From positions 5,642,001 through 5,706,000 of the forward strand of contig NZ_CP110636.1 in assembly GCF_026153355.1 (NCBI RefSeq): DNA of 64,000 nucleotides, read 5' to 3'. The notes below the pieces were generated by a model. That model was not told the DNA's origin. It saw only the letters and a program-made list of their open reading frames with translations, and made no database searches. This stretch comes from Streptomyces endophytica (lineage in GTDB: Bacteria; Actinomycetota; Actinomycetes; Streptomycetales; Streptomycetaceae). Below are positions 18,863 through 28,742 of this stretch, piece after piece. The translations under genes and the position numbers were made by a program. The number at the start of each line of letters is the position of its first letter. Position 1 is the stretch's first letter.

Positions 18863-19858
18863 TCAGGCCGACGGCACGGGCCCCTGCATCTGCTCGCTGA
18901 TCCAGTGCAGCGATTCGGGCATCCGCTGGATGTAGGTGTGCGCACTGTGCACACCGTCCGGTATTTCGAACAACGTCGAGTGGATCGACCCGCCCGTATA
19001 GTCCCTGATGAAGCGCTTCACATCAGGAACCGCGGCCTCCCTGCTGCCGAGTTCGAAGGCCAGATAGACCTCCGGCTGCCGGCTCGCGGCCAGCCGCCGC
19101 GCCAGATGGCGGGGGTCGTTGGCACGCATCTCCGCCGGATGCCCCCGCCACATCGGCGAATCGGGGGCGGTGTCCGGCCCGTTGACGATCGCCGCCTTGA
19201 ACGTCCGCGGCTGCTTCAGCACCGCCTTGAGCGCCGCGAACCCCCCGGACGACGACCCCATGAAGGCCCAGCCGTCACGGCTCTCGTACGTACGGAAGTT
19301 GGCCCGCGCGAAGTCCGGCACGTCCTCGGTCAACCAGGTGCCCATCTTCGGCCGGCCCGGGATGTCGCTGCCGTCGTAGTACTTCCGCTCCGGGTTGAGC
19401 ACCGGCATCACGACGATGAACGGAAGCGTCTTGCCCTCCCGCGACCACTCCGCGATCCGCTCCTCCAGCGCGAACGGCGCTCCCGCCCAGTAGTTGAAGG
19501 GATAGCCGTACGCACCCGGTAGCGCGATCAGCACCGGAAAGCCGCTCTTGGCGTACCGGGGCTCCTGGTACTGCGGCGGCACCCACGCCCAGATCTCGCC
19601 GGTGAACCCGGACTTCCGGCCGTGCCATGTCGTCTTGACGACCTGGGTACCGTCGTCCCCCGTCGTGCGGAAGGGCGTGAAGACCGAGCGCGGCCCACGC
19701 GGCGGCACCACCCGGGGCGCCCCGTTGTTCGCGTCCGCGGCACGGGCCGGTAACCGTGGAACCCCCGACGCGTCGACGGTGTCCACCCCACCGCCACAAC
19801 CGGCCAGGACCCCCATGGCCACCACACTTGTCGCAGCGCTGAGTAACACGCGCTTCAT
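18863..19858 (-). CDS. Lipoprotein alpha/beta-hydrolase, esterase D/antigen 85-like, TTA codon
   Basis: 331-residue secreted lipoprotein. Lipobox VLAGC with Cys21. Hydrolase features: GFPVLIALPGAYGYPFNYW, nucleophile elbow MGSSSGGFAALKA and C-terminal HSAHTY with the likely catalytic His. It belongs to the putative esterase/mycolyltransferase-like fold; substrate unknown. Codon 5 is TTA (19844-19846, MKRVLL), so translation probably depends on bldA. GAGGAG ribosome binding site upstream. Confidence 0.85.
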   Translation of the reverse strand: MKRVLLSAATSVVAMGVLAGCGGGVDTVDASGVPRLPARAADANNGAPRVVPPRGPRSVFTPFRTTGDDGTQVVKTTWHGRKSGFTGEIWAWVPPQYQEPRYAKSGFPVLIALPGAYGYPFNYWAGAPFALEERIAEWSREGKTLPFIVVMPVLNPERKYYDGSDIPGRPKMGTWLTEDVPDFARANFRTYESRDGWAFMGSSSGGFAALKAVLKQPRTFKAAIVNGPDTAPDSPMWRGHPAEMRANDPRHLARRLAASRQPEVYLAFELGSREAAVPDVKRFIRDYTGGSIHSTLFEIPDGVHSAHTYIQRMPESLHWISEQMQGPVPSA

Positions 19859-20190
19859 CGGGACGATCTCCTCGGTCCAGGGCGCCGGCCGGGGGCGGTC
19901 ACCTCGCCACCACGGCACACCACGGCACCCGTGAAAGACACCACCTTACGTTCGCCCGGCGAGCCCCCCGTTCCCGCCCCGCCCCGTATGACCTGCAGGT
20001 TCCCTCTTCCGCCCACAGGGGACGGCCCGCCACGTCAAAGCCACCGTCCCGGTTTCCCCCGTTCGGTAAGGCCGCTCCCCGTTTACCGGACGGTCGGTTC
20101 TGGCATCGTGGAGAGCTGGATCGCACGGGCGCGACCCGCCCGTGCCGTACCGAGCAAGGGCGCGACGCCGCGCCGTAGTTGGGATGACCG

Positions 20191-22279
20191 ATGACCGCGT
20201 GGGCTGATCGCCCGCCCCTTCCCGGCGTAGTGGGACGGGCCGTTGAGCACCAGCAGCTGTCCGGACTGCTGGACACCGCTCCGCTGGTGACCCTCACCGG
20301 ACCCGCCGGGGTGGGCAAGAGCGTGCTGGCCCGCGCCGTCCTGGAGGAGCACACCGCCCGGCACGACGGCACGGTGGTCCGGATCGGCTGCTGGGACGGA
20401 CTGGCCGACGGGGGCGTCACCGACGCCCTGTTGCGCGCGGCGGGCCTCCCCGACGCCGCCGCCCGCCGCGAGACCGCCCGCGCCCTCGCCCACCGCACCG
20501 CACACCCCTGCGTCAGCAACAGGAGACGCGGGCGGGCGGGGCGGGCAGAGCTGCCGGACACCTCAACTCCCGCTGTGGCGGCGGGCGGTGCGGCCCTCGA
20601 CGCGCTCACCGCGCACTGCCGGAAGCACCGCGTGACCCTGCTGCTGGACGACTGCGACCCGGTGCTCGACGAGTGCGCGCAACTGGTCCGCCGACTGCTG
20701 CGGGCCGACCCCGGACTGCGGATCATGGCGACCGCGCGCCGTCCGCTGGGGCTCCCCGAGGAGCGCATCGCGGCGATCGCACCGCTACCGGTGACGCTCG
20801 GCGAGGGCATCGCCGACCGGCCGTCGAGCTCCTCGCCATCCGTACCGGGCCCGCGGCACCCGAGCTTCTGGTGACGGTGTGTCAGGCACTGGAGGGCTCG
20901 CCCCTGGCGATCACCCTGGCCGCGCACCAACTCGACCGGATGTCGCTGCCACAACTCGCCGTCCAGGTGGGCGCGGACGGCGCACTGTTCTACTCGGGAC
21001 CGGCGGCCACCGTACGGCACACCTCGCTCTACGCCGCGCACGCCGCCGGCTACGCGCTCTGCTCACCCACCGACCGCCGGGTCTGGGCCAGGCTCTCGGT
21101 CCTCCCCGGTGACTTCGACCCGTGGCTCGCCGGCTGCGTCTGCACCAGCAGTGACGTTCCTGCAGGGGCCGTCGACGGCGCGCTGGAGCGGCTGCGCGGG
21201 GCCTCGGTCGTCGAATGCGTACGGGACGCGGGCGGGGCGCATCCGGACACCGGGGTCGCGCTGCCGCCCCGTTACCGACTCCCGCGCGCCGCCCGCGACT
21301 TCGGACGGACCCAGCTGCGCGAGGCGGGCGAGGAGCCCGCGGCCCGGCACCGGTTCCGGCAGGCGTGCGCGGCCCTGGCCGCCGAGGCCCAGATCGCCTG
21401 GCAGGGGCCCAACCAACAGGTCGCGGTGCGTCTCGTCGAGGACGAACAGCACAACCTCGACGCGGCGCTGACCCATCCCCCACAGGACGCCGAGGACGCA
21501 CTCGGTGCCCTGGAGATCGCGGTCTCCCTGTGGTTCCACTGGGCGGCCTGCGGCTACCGGCAAGAGGGGCGGGCCCATCTGGACCGGCTACTACTGCTCT
21601 CCCGCGACGACACCGCACTACGGGCCCGGGCGCTGTGGCTGGCCGGCTATCTGGCGGCGCAGGAACACGCCACCGCCACTGCGGAGCCCCTGCTCGACCA
21701 GGCATGGCGGGCGGCCGTGATGCACGGTGACTCCGACGGCCTGGCCCGGATCGCGCACGCCCACGGCGTACTCGCCCTGTACCGCCAGGACGCCGCGACG
21801 GCCGTGGCCTGTCTGGAGGAGGCCGCCCGGCACCACTCCCGGGACCCGTGGTTCGGCCCGGGCCCGGCACACAGCTGGGCGCTGCTCGCGATCGCCCTGG
21901 CACCGCACGACGCGGCACGCGCCACGACAGCGGCCCAGCGCGCCTGGGAGGCCCGGCACTCCGACGGCGACTTCTGGCTCTACTCGACGATCCTCTACGC
22001 CCGTGCCCTGGCCGCACGGGCCCACGGCGATCCGGCGGCGGCACTACGAGCCTGCCGCAAGGCCCTGGTGGCCAAGAAACTCGTCGGCGACCCCTCTTCA
22101 TCACCGGCGCCCGACACCTGCTCTCCGGTCTGCGCCGCGCGGTACGCAGCGGCAGTCCGCCACCTGACGACGCGGCGGGCGAGCCGTGGTGGCAGCGCCG
22201 TCACTCCAAGGGGCGGGACCGGAACCCGGACGGAAACCACGGGAACCGGGGGCGCCGGGCCGGGGATTACGCGGGGTAA
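20191..22279 (+). CDS. AfsR/NB-ARC-like regulatory ATPase without output domain, two frameshifts
   Basis: STAND-type NTPase. P-loop TLTGPAGVGKSVLA (about 36-46), Walker B VTLLLDDCD, ARC region around SPLAITLAAHQL, a winged-helix-like part (RVWARLSVLPGDF) and then TPR-like helical repeats to the C-terminus. Relatives usually also carry a SARP or LuxR DNA-binding domain; neither is present at either end, so it may act through a partner. Missing bases near 20818 and 22095 (C run) are repaired to 696 residues ending RRAGDYAG. The middle holds a low-complexity insert near 20520-20575. Confidence 0.8.
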
Positions 22280-22303
22280 GCAGGTGAGCAGGGTGGGGAG
22301 CCG

Positions 22304-22350
22304 TGAGCGTAGTGAGAAGCGGTGAGCGTAGTGAGTAGTGGTGAGCCGTG
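22304..22350 (+). repeat. 19-bp tandem repeat, 2.4 copies
   Basis: Units starting GTGAGCGTAGTGAG at 22304 and 22323 differ at two or three bases, with a partial third copy at 22342. It lies just after the AfsR-like gene. Confidence 0.6.
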
Positions 22351-22479
22351 ACCATGCGACGCGCGCGCGGCAGATCGGGTGTCACGCCACCTGGTCGCAT
22401 CTCGCCAGGGAGTCACGTTGGGTAAAGGCCCGATCGCTTTCGGGATGCGAAGGGGTAGCTCCGGTCACATCCTGGGGAC

Positions 22480-22689
22480 ATGAAGCGTGCCCCCGTGATC
22501 GTCCATCCGCCGTCCACCGGCGGCCGCCGTGTGACGCTCTACGGTCATGACCTGGGACGGGCGCTGCGCCCCGCTGACGTGGCCGCGAAACTGCGCCGGG
22601 CCGGCTTCTGCACCACCGAGTTCGTCTGGGACGACACCGGCGTCTTCGAATGGCGCGACGGCGGCCCCGACATCTGGCTGATGCCGTGA
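22480..22689 (+). CDS. Small conserved Streptomyces hypothetical protein
   Basis: 69 residues from an ATG. The pattern PPSTGGRRVTLYGHDLG, then AAKLRRAGF and the end EWRDGGPDIW resembles a family of short Streptomyces proteins ending EWxGGGPDxW that I know only as hypothetical. No signal or membrane segment. Fair confidence that it is coding. Confidence 0.6.
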   Translation: MKRAPVIVHPPSTGGRRVTLYGHDLGRALRPADVAAKLRRAGFCTTEFVWDDTGVFEWRDGGPDIWLMP

Positions 22690-22892
22690 GGTCATCGCAA
22701 GGCTGCGCCTGATCAAAAGCCTTGAACGCGCAAAGAACAATCGAGTTGCCGAGGCAGACGGGATCCACGCGATCGACGAGATCGACCGGATCGCCCATGA
22801 GACCGCCCCGCCGCCGTCGGCCAACCGTGGCGCCCCATCGGTCGACCGCCGCATCGCCGCGGATCAGTCGCTCAAACGCTCCGCCACTCGAC
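22690..22892 (+). other. Possible start-less coding remnant
   Basis: Directly after the small gene an open frame reads VIARLRLIKSLERAKNNRV, then AEADGIHAIDEIDRIAHET, which looks helical and protein-like but lacks a start codon and runs into the octamer repeat. It may be an extension or a second gene obscured by missing bases; no family was recognised. Confidence 0.25.
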
Positions 22893-22940
22893 CACTCAGT
22901 CACTCAGTCACTCAGTCACTCAGTCACTCAGTCACTCAGT
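22893..22940 (+). repeat. CACTCAGT octamer, six tandem copies
   Basis: Six perfect copies of the 8-bp unit abut the 3' end of the DedA gene. On the DedA strand the unit supplies the TGA stop and further TGA triplets in other frames. Confidence 0.9.
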
Positions 22941-23586
22941 CGACCGTAGCGGCAACCCGCGTCTCTTCCGCCTCGCGGGCCGCGGCAGCCTTCTTCGCCC
23001 GGAACTTCATGAGCAGGAACGAGCCGATGCCGAACAGCACGGCCGCCACCAGGCCCCACGTCGAGAACCGCTTGAGCCACGGCTCGGCGACCATGCCCAC
23101 GGTGTAGATCAGCGCGGTCGTACCGCCGGCCCAGATGATGCCGCCGAGCACGTTGGCGATCAGGAACTTCCAGTACGGCATCTTCAGCACACCGGCGAGC
23201 GGGCCGGCGAAGATGCGCAGCAGCGCGATGAAGCGACCGAAGAAGACCGCCCACATGCCCCACTTGTCGAACTTCGACTCCGCCATCGCGACGTGGTCGG
23301 GACCGAAGTGCTTGGGGAACTTCCGGCCGGCCCACTGCAACAGGGGCTGACCGCCCTTGCGGCCGATCAGATAGCCGATGGAGTCGCCGACGATCGCGCC
23401 GACGGAGGCGCAGGCACCCAGTACGAACGGATCGATGTGGTCCTGGGTCGCGGCGAGGATCGCCGCGCTGACCAGGACGATCTCACCGGGCAGCGGAATG
23501 CCCAGGCTCTCCAGGCCGATGACCACCCCCACCAGGAGATAGACGCTCACGGCCGGTACGGTCTCGAGCCACTCCTGGATGTGCAC
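22936..23586 (-). CDS. DedA-family membrane protein
   Basis: 216-residue integral membrane protein of the DedA/SNARE-associated fold, related to lipid carrier flippases. Family motifs: LESLGIPLPGEIVLVSAAIL, GDSIGYLIGRKGGQPLL (conserved G-D-x-x-x-Y-x-x-G-R), FFGRFIALLRIFAGPLAGVL with the key arginines, and FLIANVLGGIIWAGG. Four to five membrane segments. Ends with a short basic tail. GAGGAACC lies upstream of the ATG. Confidence 0.92.
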   Translation of the reverse strand: MHIQEWLETVPAVSVYLLVGVVIGLESLGIPLPGEIVLVSAAILAATQDHIDPFVLGACASVGAIVGDSIGYLIGRKGGQPLLQWAGRKFPKHFGPDHVAMAESKFDKWGMWAVFFGRFIALLRIFAGPLAGVLKMPYWKFLIANVLGGIIWAGGTTALIYTVGMVAEPWLKRFSTWGLVAAVLFGIGSFLLMKFRAKKAAAAREAEETRVAATVD

Positions 23587-23952
23587 CGCCGGTTCCTCCG
23601 CTGTCTAGGGCCCCGTGGGCCTGGCCCCGAGTCCATGACACCGGTGCCGGTCGATCCCCTGACGCGCCGCAGGGCGCCCGGGCAGCGTACTCGATCGCGC
23701 CGTCCGGGGGCCGAATCCACCTGCGGTCAGCGACATCCGGCGCGACGCACCAAGGGGGAAGACGTGCGGCGCCGCACCGACATCCATGCGACACCCACGA
23801 AGGAATGCGGCGCACCGGGCCCGGCCCCGTGAATCAGGGTGAATCAGCGCGAGCCCCGTGAAGAAGAAAGAAAGAAACGGGTACCCGGTGCCCACGAAGG
23901 ACGGAACGGGTACCCGTGAAGCGCGAAGCGGGATCAGCTGCGCGGAGCGGAA
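23587..23952. other. Intergenic region with two CGGGTACCCG palindromes
   Basis: 366 bp between DedA and the thioesterase gene, both leftward. It holds two copies of the 10-bp palindrome CGGGTACCCG (23878-23887 and 23907-23916), 29 bp apart, and a GTGAATCAG direct repeat (23829-23846). No gene is supported. Confidence 0.5.
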
Positions 23953-24408
23953 TCAGCTATTCGGCCGCAGGGTCCACACGATGCTCATCTCGCCCGTGAC
24001 CGCGCCGTCCTCGCGCGATATGGCCACGTTGACGGGGAACTCCGGGCGCCCGCCGGCGTCGAGCTCGGCGATCACCTCGGCCACCGGCCGGCCCAGCTCA
24101 GCGGTCGCGGTCACCGGCCCCATGGCGAGCTTCTTGTAGCCGATCTCCGCACGTACGGCCAGCGGCACGGCCCGGCCGAGCTGACTGCCGAACGCCGCCA
24201 TCACGATGGCCCCGCTGGCGGACTCGGCGAGGGTGAACATCGCTCCGGCGTGCGGCCCGCCCACGTGGTTGTGGAAGTCGGACTGGTCGGGCATGCGGAC
24301 CACGGCGCGCTCGGCGCTGGTCTCGGTGAACTCGAGGTTCAGCGTACGGACCATCGGCACGGAGGCCGCCATCATTTCGCCGATCGACGGCAGGGTCTCA
24401 GAGGACAT
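23953..24408 (-). CDS. PaaI/DUF4442-type hotdog thioesterase
   Basis: 151-residue single hotdog domain, predicted acyl-CoA thioesterase. Core helix and loop: FHNHVGGPHAGAMFTLAESA, with the H-x-G-x segment; later MGPVTATAELGRPVAE and EFPVNVAISREDGAV. Short inhibition of family certainty: PaaI and DUF4442 are close and hard to separate by eye. Acyl substrate unknown. Confidence 0.8.
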   Translation of the reverse strand: MSSETLPSIGEMMAASVPMVRTLNLEFTETSAERAVVRMPDQSDFHNHVGGPHAGAMFTLAESASGAIVMAAFGSQLGRAVPLAVRAEIGYKKLAMGPVTATAELGRPVAEVIAELDAGGRPEFPVNVAISREDGAVTGEMSIVWTLRPNS

Positions 24409-24653
24409 ACGGCGATGTTACCTAGCGGTAGCTTAGTTGTGAAGGCCCCGCTCAGGCCCACACCCACTCCCACGATCAGCACTCCAAGAAGAACCCACGC
24501 ACACACCGCCACAGCACCCCTCGAGCCCGCCTCCCCCGGCGAGGGCGCACCCGCCTCCCCTGACACCCCTCACCCAGCCCCAGCCCTCACCCCCCACCCA
24601 TCCTCGTCATTCCCGCCCCCTCCGCCCCACCTCCCGCCATATCGTTGACGCCC

Positions 24654-25969
24654 ATGCGGCCAGGACGACCACACAACGCGAGGACGCGCCCCAGCTGGGC
24701 GGGACGCAACTACCTGCTCCTCACCGGAGCCACGGTGATCGCGAGCCTCGGCAGCTCAGGCGCCCTGATCGCCACCGCCTTCGCGGTCCTCGCCGCCGGC
24801 GGCTCCGCCACCGACGTAGGACTGGTCGCGGCCGCCCGCACCATCCCCCTCGTCCTCTTCCTGCTGATCGGCGGCGCGGTCGCCGACCGACTCCCCCGCC
24901 ATCACGTCATGGTCGCCGCGAACGCCCTCAGCTGCGTCTCCCAGGGCCTGTTCGCGTGGCTCGTCCTGACCGGAGAGCCACGCCTGTGGCAGATGGCCGT
25001 ACTGGCCGCGCTCGGCGGCACCGGGCAAGCCTTCTTCGCCCCGGCCTCCGAGGGCATGCTGCTCGCCAGCGTCTCCGGGGAACAGGCGGGCCGCGCGTTC
25101 GCGGTGTTCCGGATGGGCATGAGCGGCGCGAACATCGGCGGCGCGGCGCTCGGCGGTGCACTGGTCGCCGCGGTGGGCCCCGGCTGGGTGCTGGCCGTCG
25201 ACTCCGCCGCGTTCGCCCTGGCCGGGGCACTGCGCGCCTTCCTCGACGTCCGCGGCATCCCCGAACGGGCCGCGGGCGGCGGAATCCTCCACGACCTGCG
25301 GGACGGCTGGCGCGAGGTGATCTCGCGACCGTGGTTGTGGGCGGTGGTGGTGCAGTTCTCCATCGTCAACGCGGTGGTGTCGGCAGCCGAGGCGGTGTAC
25401 GGACCGCTGGTCGCCGAAGATCATCTGGGCGGCCCGGGCCCGTGGGGCCTGGCGCTGGCCGCCTTCGGCGCGGGCACGGCGATCGGCGCCCTCCTCATGA
25501 CCCGCATCAAACCGCGCCGCCTCCTCCTGGCCGGCACACTGTGCGTCTTCCCGCTCGCCCTCCCGTCCGCCGCACTCGCCATCCCGCTGCCGGCCCCCGG
25601 CCTCACGACCCTCATGTTCGGCACCGGCATCGCGATCGAGGTCTTCTCGGTGACGTGGATGATGGCCCTGCACCAGGAGATCCCCGAGGAGAAGTTCTCC
25701 CGGGTCTCCTCCTACGACTGGCTGGGCTCGGTTTCCATGATCCCCTCGCCACCGCCCTCGCCGGCCCCGTCCAGGACCTCATAGGCCGCACCGCAGCCCT
25801 CTGGTCCTGCTCAGCCCTGATCGCCCTCCTCACCGCCGCGGTCCTCTGCGTCCCCGACATCCGCCACCTCACCCGCCGCAACCCCGCACCCCTCTCACCT
25901 TCCTCACCTCCCCCCTCCCCCGCCGTCACCGAAAGTGATAAAATCACGGGAACAAATAACGCTCAGTAA
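24654..25969 (+). CDS. MFS transporter, one frameshift
   Basis: Twelve-helix major facilitator resembling enterobactin/macrolide exporter-type MFS_3 proteins. Segments: LLLTGATVIASLGSSGALIA, the loop GGAVADRLPRHHVMV (motif A, G-x-x-x-D-R-x-x-R-x-x) and GGTGQAFFAPASEGML. One C missing from a C run near 25740 (SMIP / LATALAGPV) breaks the frame; repaired 438 residues. ATG 24654 is chosen; a TTG lies three codons upstream. Substrate unknown. Confidence 0.85.
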
Positions 25970-26144
25970 TCGTTGCCGGAGATAAGAGGAGGCGCACACG
26001 GCCCGGCCAGCAAGGCAAAGGAGGCACACAGGACCCCACCCCAATACCCCATGGACCGATCCACGAGGTCCACCAGGCCTCAGGCAGCGACGGGCCGACC
26101 GCCAACGCCGCCAACCGCCCCTCGCCCCCCGTGCCCCGCCCCCA

Positions 26145-26180
26145 GCCCCTGCCCCTGCCCCTGCCCCTGCCCCTGCCCCT
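26145..26180 (+). repeat. GCCCCT hexamer, six tandem copies
   Basis: Six perfect hexamers in the 250-bp gap between the MFS and spermidine synthase-like genes. The rest of that gap holds nothing else recognisable. Confidence 0.9.
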
Positions 26181-26222
26181 CAACCAACGAGTCCGCTGCC
26201 CCTCTCCACCTCCGCGTCGCCG

Positions 26223-27092
26223 CTAGCCGACGCTGAAGGCACCAGTCGGCGGCACCGGGGACGCCACCGCCTCGGCATCCCGTACGGGTAGCGCGTCCGC
26301 GATCAGCCGCCGGAGCGCCGTACCGTGCTCGACCCGCGCAGGGAAGGCGTCCGCGGCTGCGCGCCGGGCCAGCGGCGCAATCGGAAGCTCCGCCTGCGAG
26401 GCGAGCAGGACGGCGTTGCCGAACCGGCGACCGCGGAGCACAGAGGGCTCAGCGATGAGCGCCAGGTGGTCGAAGACCGTGGCGAAGTTGGCGAGTTGGC
26501 CGCGGAGGAAGTCGAAGGGGGCACTGTCGGCGAGATTCGCGAGGTAGTGGCCGTCCGGCCGCAGCACCCGGCCGGCAGACCGTGCGTACTCAACCGAGGT
26601 GAGATGCGCCGGCACCCGCGAGCCGCCGAAGACGTCGGCCACGATCACATCGACACTCGCTTCGGGCGCCTCCTCCAGCGCCGCGCGGGCGTCCTGGGCG
26701 CGTACGGCGATACCGCTGTCGCCGGGGAGCGGTAGGGCTTCCGTCACCAGGGCGAGCAGGCCTCGGTCGGCTTCGATGACGTTCTGGCGGGAGTGCGGAC
26801 GGGTGGCGGCCAGATAGCGGGGCAGGGTCATGGCCCCGCCTCCGAGGTGCAGCACATCGAGCGGCTGCCCGGGGGCGGCGAGCTCGTCCAGGACGTGAGC
26901 GAGGCGACGCACGTACTCGAATTCCAGGTGTGTGGGCGCGTCCAGGTCGACATACGACTGCGGGGCGCCGTCCACGGTCAGCAGCCAGGCGCGCGGCCGG
27001 TCCACGTCCGGCAGCAACTTTGCGGTGCCGTGATCCACGGACCGGGTGACGGGTATGGGCTCGGGTGCTTCGTCCACCGTTCTTTCGTCCAC
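26223..27092 (-). CDS. Spermidine synthase-like class I methyltransferase-fold protein
   Basis: 289 residues. The SAM-type core shows DVLHLGGGAMTLPRYLA (motif I, the spermidine synthase form of GGG), VIEADRG (acidic loop) and VDVIVADVFGGSRVP (motif for the D-A-F-position), consistent with the spermine/spermidine synthase superfamily. It lacks an obvious N-terminal beta domain of true SpeE. Many such actinobacterial proteins are annotated as fused MFS/spermidine synthase; here no membrane part is present. Activity uncertain. Confidence 0.75.
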   Translation of the reverse strand: MDERTVDEAPEPIPVTRSVDHGTAKLLPDVDRPRAWLLTVDGAPQSYVDLDAPTHLEFEYVRRLAHVLDELAAPGQPLDVLHLGGGAMTLPRYLAATRPHSRQNVIEADRGLLALVTEALPLPGDSGIAVRAQDARAALEEAPEASVDVIVADVFGGSRVPAHLTSVEYARSAGRVLRPDGHYLANLADSAPFDFLRGQLANFATVFDHLALIAEPSVLRGRRFGNAVLLASQAELPIAPLARRAAADAFPARVEHGTALRRLIADALPVRDAEAVASPVPPTGAFSVG

Positions 27093-27148
27093 CGTTCCAT
27101 TGTGCCGGGCAGGTGGTTTGTGCCTGAAGGGCCGGCGGGTTGCCGTGC

Positions 27149-27195
27149 CGCGCCCCGTACTCGCAGAGCAGAGGGGTCTGGAGTACGGGGCGCGG
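27149..27195. terminator. Strong hairpin downstream of tuf3
   Basis: A perfect 15-bp stem CCGCGCCCCGTACTC / GAGTACGGGGCGCGG with a 17-nt loop begins 16 bases past the tuf3 stop; a T-run follows on the plus strand. Confidence 0.75.
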
Positions 27196-27210
27196 TTTTC
27201 GGGCGTCGGG

Positions 27211-28382
27211 TCAGGTGGTGACGGTGCGGATCGTGCCGGCGCCGATGGTGCGGCCGCCCTCGCGGATGGCGAAGCCGAGGCCGGGCTCCAAGGGGACGTC
27301 GCGGCCCAGCTCGACCGTGACCGTCACGGTCTCACCGGGGCGCGCGATGCCGCGCTCGCCGAGGTCGACGTTGCCGACCACGTCCGCGGTGCGGATGTAG
27401 AACTGCGGGCGGTAGCCGGTGGAGATCGGCGTGCGGCGGCCGCCCTCCTCGGTGGAGAGCACGTACACCTCCGCGGTGAAACGGTGCCGGGGTGTGACGC
27501 TGCCGGGTGCGGCGACCACGTGGCCGCGGCGTACCTGGTCACGGTGCGTCCCGCGGAGCAGCAGTGCGACGTTGTCCCGGCCTCGGCGGATTCCATCGGC
27601 TTGCCGAAGGTCTCCAGGCCGGTGACCGTGGTCTCGGTGTCCGCGCCGAGCACGGCGACCCGGTCGCCGACCCGTACGCTGCCGCGCTCGATGGCTCCCG
27701 TGACGACCGTGCCGCGTCCGGTGATGGTGAGGACGTTCTCCACGGGAAGCAGGAACGGCGCGTCGACATAGCGTTCGGGCATCGGAACGTAGGTGTCGAC
27801 GGCGTCGAGCAGCGCCTCGATGGCCTCGGTCCAGCGCGGGTCGCCTTCGAGGGCGCGCAGGCCGGAGACGCGCACGACGGGTACGTGCTCGCCGTCGTAG
27901 CCGTGCGCGCTCAGCAGCTCGCGGACCTCCAGCTCCACCAGGTCGGTGAGTTCCGGGTCGCCGGCGTCGGCCTTGTTGAGGGCGACGACGATGTGGCGTA
28001 CACCGACCTGTTTGGCGAGGAGTACGTGCTCGGCGGTTTGCGGCATGATCCCGTCGACGGCGGAGACGACCAGGATCGCGCCGTCGAGTTGGGCCGCGCC
28101 GGTGACCATGTTCTTGATGAAGTCGGCGTGGCCGGGCATGTCGACGTGGGCGTAGTGGCGGGTGCCGGTCTCGTACTCGACGTGCGAGATGTTGATGGTG
28201 ATGCCGCGGGCGGCCTCTTCCGGGGCGCGGTCGATCCGGTCGAGCGGCACGAAGGTGCCGGTGCCGCGGTCGCTGAGGACCTTGGTGATGGCCGCGGTGA
28301 GGGTGGTCTTGCCGTGGTCGACGTGGCCCATGGTGCCGATGTTCAGGTGCGGCTTGGTGCGCACGTATGCCGTCTTGGGCAT
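27211..28382 (-). CDS. tuf3: Translation elongation factor Tu, divergent tuf3 type, one frameshift
   Basis: EF-Tu GTPase delivering aminoacyl-tRNA to the ribosome. GHVDHGKTT P-loop (19-27), RGITINISHVEYET switch I, DMPGHADFIKNMVTG (usual DCPGHADYIKNM, so Cys82 is Met and Tyr is Phe) and NKAD. One G missing from a run near 27575 (EAG / DNVALLLRG); repaired 390 residues. It stands alone rather than behind rpsL-rpsG-fusA, and the sequence departs from tuf1, as known for Streptomyces tuf3, which in S. coelicolor is linked to the stringent response. C-terminus GRTIGAGTIRTV is canonical. Confidence 0.85.
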
Positions 28383-28742
28383 GGTTTTCTTCCTCGCAAG
28401 GATGCGGTGAGAACGGCGACTTGGCGCCGTGGGGACCCCTGGGCCTGGCCGACCCTCCCCTGCGGGGTCCGCCGGACGATCCGGAGAGGGTCAGCTTCGT
28501 GCGCCGTCGAAGGCGGCAGCGGTGGCCAGGGCGGTTGCTGCGGCGATGGCCTTGGTGGGCATCGGGGCAGTGGCCCGGGTGGGTGTGGCGGCGAGGAAGT
28601 CGGCGGCAGCCTTCGGCGCGTCCGCGACTGCGGACGTGAGCGACAGGAAGGCGTACCGGGACATGGGTCATATGGTGCCGGGCGGGCGTCGCGGCGTCGA
28701 ACGATTTATCAACTGCCGGTCGGCTACGTGCCGGTCGGTTAG
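28383..28742. other. Intergenic region upstream of tuf3 and the TVP38 gene
   Basis: 360 bp between divergent starts; must hold both promoters. Near its right end a roughly 16-bp unit, CCGGTCGGCTACGTG-like, is repeated three times with variation (28715-28758). No clear hexamers were identified. Confidence 0.4.
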
